Below are positions 1 to 4,242 of a DNA stretch of 6,987 nt, piece after piece. This DNA is from DASTDH01 sp035601575. GTDB lineage: Bacteria; Verrucomicrobiota; Verrucomicrobiia; Chthoniobacterales; JAFAMB01. The notes under the pieces are model-generated. The model did no database searches and was not told the DNA's origin. It was given only the letters and a program-made list of their open reading frames with translations. The DNA is taken from assembly GCA_035601575.1 (NCBI GenBank), contig DATNNZ010000509.1:1-6987 (forward strand), in the 5' to 3' direction. The translations under genes and the position numbers were made by a program. The first letter of the stretch is position 1, and each line of letters begins with the position of its first letter.

Positions 1-21
1 CGTCTTAGCAACGCCTCGCAT
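1..21 (-). CDS. 5' end of an unidentified gene, runs off the window
   Basis: An ATG at 21-19 overlaps the stop codon of the preceding minus-strand gene in the arrangement TGATG and stays open for seven codons (MRGVAKT) to the window edge. The overlap suggests translational coupling with the membrane-protein gene before it. If the neighbours really are VirB2- and VirB3-like, the next gene would be expected to be a VirB4-type ATPase, but seven residues cannot show that. The claim rests only on the overlapping start. Confidence 0.4.
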
Positions 22-293
22 CAGTCGCATGCCCAGCGAAAAACGTCGACATCGTAGGATTTGGGTTTGCCAAGTTTGAGTGTCAGAACATAAACGCTCG
101 CTAGAACTAGCGGCGCCACGCCTACGCCAGCGCTCGCCCACGTCCCAAGTCCTAACCGGTCGTACGCGGATCGGAAACCCGCCAACGCCAGCGCAACGGA
201 CACGATCAACACATACAAACTTGAGCCCTCAAAGATCCACAAAGTAACCTTGGCTTCCCGGGCGTTATCGTTCGCGTGAATCAGCCGTTCCAT
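21..293 (-). CDS. Small membrane protein with two helices, possibly VirB3/TrbD-like
   Basis: A 90-residue protein starting MERLIHANDN. I chose the ATG at 293 because GGAGGG lies just upstream, overlapping the stop of the previous gene; the in-frame GTG at 311 has no such site. Hydrophobic segments lie at about residues 25-42 and 54-73, joined by a short loop with Arg, Tyr and Asp, and the protein ends in a polar tail with the motif GKPKSYDVDVF. Two helices, small size, a polar GKP-type tail and a position after a pilin-like gene are compatible with VirB3/TrbD proteins, the inner-membrane partners of VirB4 in type IV secretion. That is inference from topology and context. It could equally be an unrelated small membrane protein. 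The stop overlaps the next start (TGATG), so the genes are probably one operon. Confidence 0.6.
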   Translation of the reverse strand: MERLIHANDNAREAKVTLWIFEGSSLYVLIVSVALALAGFRSAYDRLGLGTWASAGVGVAPLVLASVYVLTLKLGKPKSYDVDVFRWACD

Positions 294-300
294 TACCCTC

Positions 301-570
301 CTACCCAGCACAGAAGCGCCAAATTGCGTTTGCGAACCCAGTGCCTACTGCCATTAGCAATTCATGCTCCGTGTACTGCGGCCGCTTCAGCCAAATCGTC
401 AAGCCGCTAACAGCGACACCGACACCAGCGCCAATCAGTCCGGCCGCAACGTTCATCTTTCCAACAAACGCCATGTTCATCTGCCCCAAACAAAGGCGGG
501 CGAGGTTCTCCCTCGTTCGAGATATGGACGGGGTGGCTACCTCGCCCGCCGTGTGCTTTGCTCTTCTCAC
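301..570 (-). CDS. Small membrane protein of unknown function
   Basis: I place the start at GTG 570-568, 11 bases after the stop of the upstream gene, because an AAGGG site lies 7 bases before it. This gives 89 residues. The frame is open further upstream, but that would overlap the preceding gene deeply. Later ATGs at 480, 474 and 456 would give a shorter protein of about 50-60 residues that keeps only the membrane part. The N-terminal 30 residues are basic and polar; a Gly/Ala/Val-rich hydrophobic segment covers about residues 39-60 and a weaker one about 70-85. I do not recognise the family. It sits between a pilin-like gene and a two-helix membrane gene on the same strand, so it may act in the same envelope assembly. 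Confidence 0.5.
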   Translation of the reverse strand: MRRAKHTAGEVATPSISRTRENLARLCLGQMNMAFVGKMNVAAGLIGAGVGVAVSGLTIWLKRPQYTEHELLMAVGTGFANAIWRFCAG

Positions 571-582
571 CTCCTTTCCCTT
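571..582 (-). promoter_or_regulatory. Ribosome binding site deciding a GTG start
   Basis: Directly after the TAA at 584-582 the minus strand reads AAGGGAAAGGAGGTG. The AAGGG part is 7 bases from the GTG at 570, a normal spacing. The AAAGGAGG part also matches the anti-Shine-Dalgarno sequence very well, but no ATG, GTG or TTG follows it at usable distance, so the GTG is the best explanation for the site. Confidence 0.45.
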
Positions 583-893
583 TAATTTGGCGCCTGCAGC
601 TGGATGGATACGCTCTGCCCGCCCGCCTGAAACATCGCGCTCACGATCGCCCATGCCAGTCCACACAACGCGCTCCCCAGAAGCCCGTACTTAATCATTT
701 CGGTTCGCCCCATTTTCGCCGCCCAACCCGCAAACACTAACCCGGCAAATGAGCCGATCAGCCCAAACGCATTAATAATCCCTCCGGCTTGACCAAGCGC
801 TTGGCCAATTGACCCTGCCGCCAGTAACACAGCGCTCGCCAAATGCGGTTTAAAGGCGAGCGCCATCAAAGGTTTCGTTGCTAGACTGTACAT
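582..893 (-). CDS. Small membrane protein with pilin-like (VirB2/TrbC-like) topology
   Basis: A 103-residue protein starting MYSLATKPLM at the ATG at 893; an in-frame TTG at 905 would add four residues. Neither start has a convincing ribosome site. The N-terminus carries two Lys residues before a hydrophobic Ala/Leu stretch (about 16-34), resembling a signal peptide. A membrane segment follows at about 37-57, a short basic loop (AAKMGRTEMIK) at about 58-68, and a second membrane segment at about 69-88, with a polar Gln-rich end. A long leader, two helices and a tight positive loop between them is the plan of VirB2/TrbC pilins. The sequence alone does not prove membership, and a phage holin or coat-type protein is an alternative. 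It heads the run of three membrane genes. Confidence 0.6.
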   Translation of the reverse strand: MYSLATKPLMALAFKPHLASAVLLAAGSIGQALGQAGGIINAFGLIGSFAGLVFAGWAAKMGRTEMIKYGLLGSALCGLAWAIVSAMFQAGGQSVSIQLQAPN

Positions 894-907
894 ATTCGCG
901 CACAATG

Positions 908-922
908 GTATCTACATGATAC
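908..922. promoter_or_regulatory. Candidate operator: GTATC-TACAT-GATAC inverted repeat
   Basis: A perfect 5-bp inverted repeat with a 5-base centre lies 15-29 bases before the ATG of the pilin-like gene. It contains the octamer TGATACTT (917-924), which also occurs at 1256-1263 and 1291-1298 on the other side of the helix-turn-helix gene. The placement suggests that the small regulator encoded next door controls the membrane-protein operon. Binding is inferred. Confidence 0.4.
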
Positions 923-971
923 TTACTGCAAGAAAAAAAATCCGGAATAATTGATCTGGGCCATTCTATCT

Positions 972-1211
972 CTAACTCTTTTTCCCCGATCCCTTTAGCG
1001 CTCCTTTACCCTGCGTCGCACCCGGAGCCTCCAATAGACCCCCCATTCTTCGCGAGTACCATAGGCCTAGGATTGCCAGCCCGATCAGTCGCGGCGCTCC
1101 TTCTTTCCTGCATCGAAACAAAGTCATCCGCGAAATCCCCAACTCCCGGTGAAATTCAACCCAACTCATCCCAAGCTCTTTGCGTATCCACTCTATCTTT
1201 CGGCCGTCCAT
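972..1211 (-). CDS. Small helix-turn-helix protein, probable transcription regulator
   Basis: A 79-residue protein starting MDGRKIEWIRKELG. I chose the ATG at 1211 because the upstream in-frame extension to 1274 (rich in Arg, His and Trp) runs through the probable control region, while a weak GGTGGCGAG site lies just before 1211. Residues about 7-40 contain a short helix, the turn LGMSW, then VEFHRELGISRMTLFRCRKEG, which reads as a helix-turn-helix with recognition helix around SRMTLFRCRKEG, similar to XRE-type or phage regulators. The C-terminal 30 residues are Gly/Lys-rich and probably disordered. It is transcribed away from the gene at 1303, with repeated TGATACTT motifs between them, fitting an autoregulated switch. 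Family assignment is moderate; binding targets are inference. Confidence 0.65.
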   Translation of the reverse strand: MDGRKIEWIRKELGMSWVEFHRELGISRMTLFRCRKEGAPRLIGLAILGLWYSRRMGGLLEAPGATQGKGALKGSGKKS

Positions 1212-1255
1212 ATCTCGCCACCAAAATACGGTTATCCCGGCTATATGTCTATTCC

Positions 1256-1298
1256 TGATACTTGAACGATGCACGCGTACAGTATATCTATGATACTT
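1256..1298. promoter_or_regulatory. Divergent control region with repeated TGATACTT and a palindrome
   Basis: Between the regulator gene (minus) and the gene at 1303 (plus), TGATACTT occurs twice, 35 bases apart (1256 and 1291). The second copy lies in an inverted repeat AGTAT-N7-ATACT at 1281-1297, whose core TATC-TAT-GATA (1285-1295) is a perfect palindrome. A -10-like TATGAT at 1289-1294 overlaps the palindrome and ends 8 bases before the ATG at 1303, which would give a transcript with little or no leader. A binding protein here would block that promoter directly. The motif matches are seen; function is inferred. Confidence 0.45.
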
Positions 1299-1302
1299 CC
1301 CT

Positions 1303-1602
1303 ATGGCAAAGACCGCCTTCTATACTGTCCGCCAACCAGGCCTTTCACGGCTCAGTCTCCAAGACGGTACCCATTGGCGTGCGTTCTGTTACTATGATAT
1401 CCGGGCCTACGCACTGACTCCTGAGCTCCTAATTCTTCATCACAACGACTTCCTCATCACCCTCCAGGGTGTTAACCTTCGCCAGCTCTATCTCTCGCTC
1501 GTGGTCGAGGAAGTTTACGAGATCCCGCTCTACACCGGTGCCATTGCACCTAACGAGTGTGTAGTCACCCACATTGCCATTCAGGAGATTTTGGGGAGAT
1601 GA
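1303..1602 (+). CDS. Conserved-looking hypothetical protein, 99 residues
   Basis: The protein starts MAKTAFYTVRQPG and ends in QEILGR. It has no membrane segment, signal peptide or catalytic motif that I recognise. It is rich in Tyr, Leu and aromatic residues, and the central part (about 38-74) alternates hydrophobic and polar residues (LLILHHNDFLITLQGVNLRQ), as in a small beta-rich or mixed fold. No Shine-Dalgarno is visible; the ATG lies 8 bases after a -10-like hexamer, so a leaderless mRNA is possible. It is divergent from the helix-turn-helix regulator and shares its control region, so it may be the regulator's main target or an early gene of the element. An 8-bp hairpin follows its stop. 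Function unknown. Confidence 0.65.
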   Translation: MAKTAFYTVRQPGLSRLSLQDGTHWRAFCYYDIRAYALTPELLILHHNDFLITLQGVNLRQLYLSLVVEEVYEIPLYTGAIAPNECVVTHIAIQEILGR

Positions 1603-1605
1603 TTA

Positions 1606-1625
1606 GGGAGAAAAGACTTTCTCCC
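1606..1625 (+). terminator. Hairpin after the 1303-1602 gene, possible terminator
   Basis: GGGAGAAA (1606-1613) and TTTCTCCC (1618-1625) form a perfect 8-bp stem with loop AGAC, starting 3 bases after the stop codon. A GC-rich sequence follows, not a run of T, so termination by the simple rho-independent mechanism would be weak. The hairpin may instead protect the transcript end. Confidence 0.4.
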
Positions 1626-1788
1626 CGGCGAGCTAAGTCTCGCCTTCCTCTTTCTCCTCGCGCAAACTCGAGGCTTCGCCTAAAACCACTCCTCTTCCTC
1701 CGGCCTCTTCCGCTCCAAAGGCGGCACACCAAGAGAGCGAGACTCGCTCGCTTCTGCACCCATTACGAATACCCAATCTTTGATGCTC

Positions 1789-1808
1789 GCTCCGAAGGCC
1801 TTCGGAGC
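1789..1808. repeat. 20-bp perfect palindrome
   Basis: GCTCCGAAGG followed directly by CCTTCGGAGC is a perfect palindrome with no central spacer, in the middle of the non-coding stretch before ssb. A spacerless palindrome of this length suits a dimeric DNA-binding protein, or cruciform formation, better than an RNA hairpin. Confidence 0.6.
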
Positions 1809-2006
1809 TCGGTCCGCCTACGGCCGATGTCGTCTTGGTCCCACGGCGCGGCCCGCCAGCAAGAGTACCGTCTGCGGCTTAAACGGCCTACGCCCATCCG
1901 CCGAGGCGGACGGTTCCCTCCATTTAAGTCCTCGACCCGTCTCGGCAAGCTCGCGGCTCTTGCTCGCACGCCTTTTTGCGCCATGCTCAAACGGCAACTC
2001 GCGTTC

Positions 2007-2057
2007 CCGTTTTGGAAAGAAAAATTGCGCCTCGCTTACTTTTTCTTTCCAAAACGG
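2007..2057. repeat. 18-bp inverted repeat with 15-base loop
   Basis: The left arm at 2007-2024 (CCGTTTTGGAAAGAAAAA) and right arm at 2040-2057 are perfect reverse complements. The pairing resumes outside them (TTC/GAA) after a one-base bulge. The loop is TTGCGCCTCGCTTAC. The A-tract/T-tract next to the loop means the element reads as a hairpin ending in runs of A or T on both strands. It is the strongest fold in the window. It could be a bidirectional structural element, a replication hairpin, or an RNA leader structure of ssb. Confidence 0.65.
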
Positions 2058-2106
2058 AATCCAAAAGATCCCCGGAGAGAAGGGGAGAACAAAGGCCAAC
2101 GGCCCA

Positions 2107-2124
2107 ATCCCGCGGACGCGGGAT
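2107..2124. repeat. GC-rich inverted repeat upstream of ssb
   Basis: ATCCCGCG-GA-CGCGGGAT is a perfect 8-bp inverted repeat with a 2-base centre, flanked on both sides by GGCC (2101-2104 and 2128-2131) that can extend the fold. It ends 44 bases before the ssb start, so it could be an operator or part of the 5' leader of ssb. Confidence 0.5.
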
Positions 2125-2168
2125 GACGGCCATTTAACGAAACAACTAACACTACTTCGCATATTACT

Positions 2169-2531
2169 ATGAACATCAATCGCATCATCATCACTGGTAA
2201 CCTGGTTACTAACCCAACCTTGAGAGAAACTAATTCGGGCACCCCGGTCGCTTCCGCTACAATCGCTAACAATGAGTTCTTTAGCGACGCCGATGGCGAG
2301 CGTCAGCAGGTCACTACTTTCGTAGACGTGACCGTGTGGGGAAAGTCGGCAGAGAATTTCGGTTCTCTGGCTAAGAAGGGCCAGGAAGTCATCATCGAAG
2401 GTCAATTGCGACGCAATGATTGGGAGACGGAAGACGGCCAGAAGCATTCCAAGCACTTCGTGAAAGCTGAAAGCTGGCAGTTCACACAAACCAAGGCTAA
2501 AGCGCAGCGAGAGACCAAGGAAAACGAATAA
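2169..2531 (+). CDS. ssb: Single-stranded DNA-binding protein (SSB), short tail
   Basis: A 120-residue SSB of the bacterial OB-fold family, which coats single-stranded DNA during replication, recombination and repair. The start MNINRIIITGNLV, the conserved VDVTVWGKSAENFGSLAKKG block (about 52-71), and VIIEGQLRRNDWETEDGQK (about 74-92) with Trp57 and Trp85 are typical of the fold. The family usually continues into a flexible linker and an acidic DDDIPF-type tip that recruits partner proteins. Here the protein stops after KAQRETKENE with no hydrophobic Pro-Phe tip, so it probably binds DNA but may not recruit the host's usual partners. Short SSBs are common on phages and plasmids. The ATG has no clear Shine-Dalgarno, and a structured leader lies upstream. 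It fits with the initiator and loader on the other strand as part of the element's replication set. Confidence 0.95.
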   Translation: MNINRIIITGNLVTNPTLRETNSGTPVASATIANNEFFSDADGERQQVTTFVDVTVWGKSAENFGSLAKKGQEVIIEGQLRRNDWETEDGQKHSKHFVKAESWQFTQTKAKAQRETKENE

Positions 2532-2541
2532 CTGGAGCTTT

Positions 2542-2568
2542 TCCCGGAAGGTTCCATCCCTTCCGGGA
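2542..2568 (+). terminator. Strong hairpin between ssb and the next gene
   Basis: TCCCGGAAGG (2542-2551) and CCTTCCGGGA (2559-2568) form a perfect 10-bp stem with a 7-base loop, 10 bases after the ssb stop. It is followed by TTCCTATACC and then the next ATG, with no long T run. It may partly end transcription after ssb, or stabilise the ssb message and lower expression of the genes behind it. Confidence 0.55.
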
Positions 2569-2578
2569 TTCCTATACC

Positions 2579-2770
2579 ATGAGCAACAAAGCACTCGCAC
2601 TCGAGACCTGGGCCGGCAGGCGCTACTACCCTTGCGAGGTCCTGAGCCAGACCCGAACCAAATACCGCGTCAAACTCCTCGCCAAGGATGGCGTGATGCT
2701 CCCCGGTAAACGTCACGCGGTTTACGGCCAGATCGTCACCGTTCCCAAGCGCGCCATTTACGACATCTAG
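2579..2770 (+). CDS. Small basic hypothetical protein, 63 residues
   Basis: The protein starts MSNKALALETWAGRRYYPCEV and ends RAIYDI. It is basic and has alternating hydrophobic and polar residues through its length (YRVKLLAKDG, GQIVTVPKRAIYDI), which suggests a small beta-barrel of SH3-like type, possibly nucleic-acid binding. That is a guess from pattern only, and I do not recognise the family. It starts 10 bases after the hairpin behind ssb and has no visible ribosome site. It is followed after 19 bases by the next gene, so it is probably transcribed with ssb or from read-through past the hairpin. Confidence 0.65.
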   Translation: MSNKALALETWAGRRYYPCEVLSQTRTKYRVKLLAKDGVMLPGKRHAVYGQIVTVPKRAIYDI

Positions 2771-2789
2771 AGCCAACTAACTCGGGACT

Positions 2790-3101
2790 ATGAACACTAT
2801 CATTCAACTACAGGAGGACATCACCCGATACGAAGCGGATGCGGCTTATTATGAGGACTGCGCCCTTCGCTGCCGCACAGAAGCCGCTCTGTTGCGAGAG
2901 GAGCTTGAAAACGAACGTGCTGGCAAACGACCGGGCTTGGAAGAGGCTCACAGGCTCGCCCAGGCGATCCTGCGGCTTGACGGACTAACTGGCGCCGAGA
3001 TCGAGGCTGCGGAAAGCGTCCTTCCCGACGAGCCTGTCGACATTCAACGGCTTCGCCAAATCGCCGCTAATCATTCGATCTTTACTCTGGATTTCCGATG
3101 A
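2790..3101 (+). CDS. Coiled-coil hypothetical protein, 103 residues
   Basis: The start MNTIIQLQEDITRYEADAAYYEDC leads into a long Glu/Arg/Leu/Ala-rich helical part, about residues 5-65, with the heptad-like look of a coiled coil (CRTEAALLREELENERAGK). A second helical part with LTGAEIEAAESVLPDE follows at about 66-95. There is no signal peptide or membrane segment. I do not recognise the family; small coiled-coil proteins of this type are common beside phage and plasmid replication genes. Its TGA overlaps the next ATG in ATGA, so translation is probably coupled to the following gene. No clear Shine-Dalgarno precedes its own start. Confidence 0.7.
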   Translation: MNTIIQLQEDITRYEADAAYYEDCALRCRTEAALLREELENERAGKRPGLEEAHRLAQAILRLDGLTGAEIEAAESVLPDEPVDIQRLRQIAANHSIFTLDFR

Positions 3102-3346
3102 CGGGTTCACCCAACAAACTTGTCTTTCACGCAGATGGTAAGCTTTCCATCCGCATAGCTGGCAAATGGCGCTACGCCGTAAGCCAGCTCACCCGAACCG
3201 AATACATGGCGCTTCCTTACGAAATCAAGAAGCGACTACTTCTCTTTGAATTCCAAACCGGGCGACAATCGATTCAGGATACCCCAGTAATTGTCTCACG
3301 ACGCGACAGCATTCTCGGATCGCGACCAAAAGGCCACATCCTATGA
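3098..3346 (+). CDS. Hypothetical protein, 82 residues
   Basis: The protein starts MTGSPNKLVFHADGKLSIRIAGKWRY and is basic. Its first 25 residues look like a beta hairpin (KLVFHADGKLSIRIAGKW), the middle is helical (TRTEYMALPYEIKKRLLLFEF), and the end is polar and probably flexible. Function is not recognised. ATGA overlaps at both ends (with the gene before at 3098 and the gene after at 3343) make it the middle member of a coupled three-gene unit. The gene has no separate ribosome site, which fits coupling. Confidence 0.65.
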   Translation: MTGSPNKLVFHADGKLSIRIAGKWRYAVSQLTRTEYMALPYEIKKRLLLFEFQTGRQSIQDTPVIVSRRDSILGSRPKGHIL

Positions 3347-3669
3347 TAAAATATCGCGTTGTTGTGAATGCCGGCAAAACTTGGAAAAGTTCCTATGGCG
3401 ATGAGTATCGCAACGTTGCCGAGCGATGTGTGCACCTGGAGGCTCGCGACACTGAGGACGCCGTCCGGAAGGCCGAGGACATGATGCGGATCATTTACCC
3501 AGAGGCGAACGTATTCGATTCTTACAACGCTGTAAGCGAGATGGAAGATCCCGACGCGGTCCCACGTTTCGTTATTGGTTGGGCGCGAGGCGAAGAGCTG
3601 ATTGACTCCTCGCCAATCGTGATATGGAAATTACGGGAGGAATTGCCACGGCCGTGGTCTCCTCTCTGA
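3343..3669 (+). CDS. Hypothetical protein, 108 residues, last gene of the plus-strand unit
   Basis: The protein starts MIKYRVVVNAGKTWKSSYGDEY. The first half reads as strand, strand, helix (RCVHLEARDTEDAVRKAEDMMRIIYPEA, about 28-55), followed by further strands (PRFVIGWARGEE, SPIVIWKLREEL). The strand-helix-strand layout with a DTEDAVRKAEDM-like helix is reminiscent of small ferredoxin-like adaptor folds, but I cannot name the family. It is net acidic, unlike its basic neighbours. It starts by ATGA overlap and ends the rightward genes, about 100 bases before leftward genes converge on it. The inverted repeat GTCTC-N14-GAGAC (from about 3657) near the end is too weak to call a terminator. Confidence 0.7.
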   Translation: MIKYRVVVNAGKTWKSSYGDEYRNVAERCVHLEARDTEDAVRKAEDMMRIIYPEANVFDSYNAVSEMEDPDAVPRFVIGWARGEELIDSSPIVIWKLREELPRPWSPL

Positions 3670-3766
3670 GTCTTGAGACACTCCTGGGCTTCCACAGTTC
3701 GCGGGGGCGTCGACCTCATGTCGTATGAATTAATCGGCGCTCCCTCTTTGAGAAGTGGTATCGGTC

Positions 3767-3895
3767 TTACTCTGCCGGTCCTTCCAATCCCGCCCCGGCA
3801 CCTTCTCTGCCATAGACTCGCCTGACTCTCGCAATCTTATCAGCTCGCTCGGCTTTAAGTCTCTGACGGCGGGGAGCCTTCAGTTTCTTGGCCAT
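3767..3895 (-). CDS. Very short basic ORF, doubtful
   Basis: From ATG 3895 (or 3901) the frame encodes about 42-44 residues starting MAKKLKAPRRQRLKAERADK and ending GLEGPAE. It is strongly basic, has no ribosome site and no recognised family. It sits where the toxin partner of the broken antitoxin at 3918-4148 would be expected, but shows none of the ParE motifs. It may be chance or a leftover. Confidence 0.15.
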   Translation of the reverse strand: MAKKLKAPRRQRLKAERADKIARVRRVYGREGAGAGLEGPAE

Positions 3896-3917
3896 CGGCA
3901 TACATATCGCCGCGTAA

Positions 3918-4148
3918 TTATCGGCGAGCTTTGGTGACGATTTCTTTAACCATATGCCGCGCCTCTCCGAGCGTATGGGTGCGTTCGCCGGCCTCCAGAG
4001 ACCGGATTCTTCTCTCGATGGCAGCCAAAACTTCCGGGCTTTCCTCGTCCTATCCACCGCTCAATTCGTGATCGAGAACATTCCAGAGCTGCCGCTTTTC
4101 GTCTTCGGTCAGTTTCGGTAACTCTTTCAGGATTTCATTGATGCTCAT
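3918..4148 (-). pseudogene. Antitoxin gene broken by an in-frame TAG (addiction-module component type)
   Basis: The ATG at 4148 begins MSINEILKELPKLTEDEKRQ, the usual opening of short 'putative addiction module component' antitoxins, and continues to codon 32 (LDHELSGG). Codon 33 is TAG (4050-4052). The same frame then stays open for 43 more codons, reading DEESPEVLAAIERRIRSLEA, then GERTHTLGEARHMVKEIVTK and ARR before TAA at 3918-3920. The full 76 codons match the usual length of such antitoxins, and the part after the stop looks like their C-terminal half. One base change (for example from TGG) explains this. The product would be a 32-residue N-terminal fragment, likely unable to neutralise a toxin. 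No partner toxin gene follows. Known: such antitoxins normally sit directly before a RelE/ParE toxin. Inferred: this is a decaying duplicate. Confidence 0.75.
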
Positions 4149-4159
4149 TGCTCTGTTTA
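4111..4159. repeat. Duplicated antitoxin start region, copy 1 (copy 2 at 4666-4714)
   Basis: This 49-base stretch covers the start of the broken antitoxin and its leader. It aligns without gaps to 4666-4714 at the intact antitoxin with about six mismatches. The run 4138-4159 is identical to 4693-4714 (22 bases) and includes the TAAACAGAGCA leader before the ATG. Beyond about codon 14 the two genes no longer match. This indicates duplication of the front of the gene, or recombination exchanging the back. Confidence 0.65.
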
Positions 4160-4242
4160 TCGGCTCTTTTGTTGAAGCCATGAAAAACCACGAGGCGAAA
4201 CGGCTTATACATTCGCCGTCATTCGATGTCAGATCTTTTAGT

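Larger units (their letters stand above)
1603..2168. other. Long non-coding stretch rich in inverted repeats
   Basis: About 565 bases between the gene at 1303 and ssb hold no convincing gene; the open frames on both strands are Arg/Pro/Ser-rich or simply mirror ssb. The stretch contains at least seven inverted repeats: 1606-1625, 1627-1644 (GGCGAG-N6-CTCGCC), 1735-1749 (GAGCGAG-A-CTCGCTC), 1789-1808, 1897-1910 (TCCGCC-GA-GGCGGA), 2007-2057 and 2107-2124. Part of it (about 1640-1730) is strongly pyrimidine-rich on the plus strand. Such density suggests structured DNA or RNA: an origin, a transfer origin, a structured leader of ssb, or an RNA gene. The sequence does not distinguish these. Confidence 0.5.

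Noticed and set aside
571..666. N-terminal extension of the 301-570 gene
   Set aside because: It would overlap the pilin-like gene by more than 80 bases and has no ribosome site; the GTG at 570 explains the site at 571-582.
1212..1274. N-terminal extension of the helix-turn-helix protein
   Set aside because: It runs through the repeated TGATACTT control region and adds Trp/Arg/His-rich sequence that does not look like part of the domain.
1557..2126. Open frame of 189 codons on the plus strand across the non-coding stretch
   Set aside because: It overlaps the end of the 1303 gene, is extremely Arg/Pro/Ser-rich without domain pattern, and runs through the inverted repeats; it is an artefact of GC-rich sequence.
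2155..2168. -10 box (CATATT/TATTAC) for a leaderless ssb
   Set aside because: It touches the ATG, too close for a transcription start at or before it.
1818..2600. Open frame of 260 codons on the minus strand
   Set aside because: Much of it is antisense to ssb, a certain gene, and the rest crosses the hairpins; it shows no recognisable domain.
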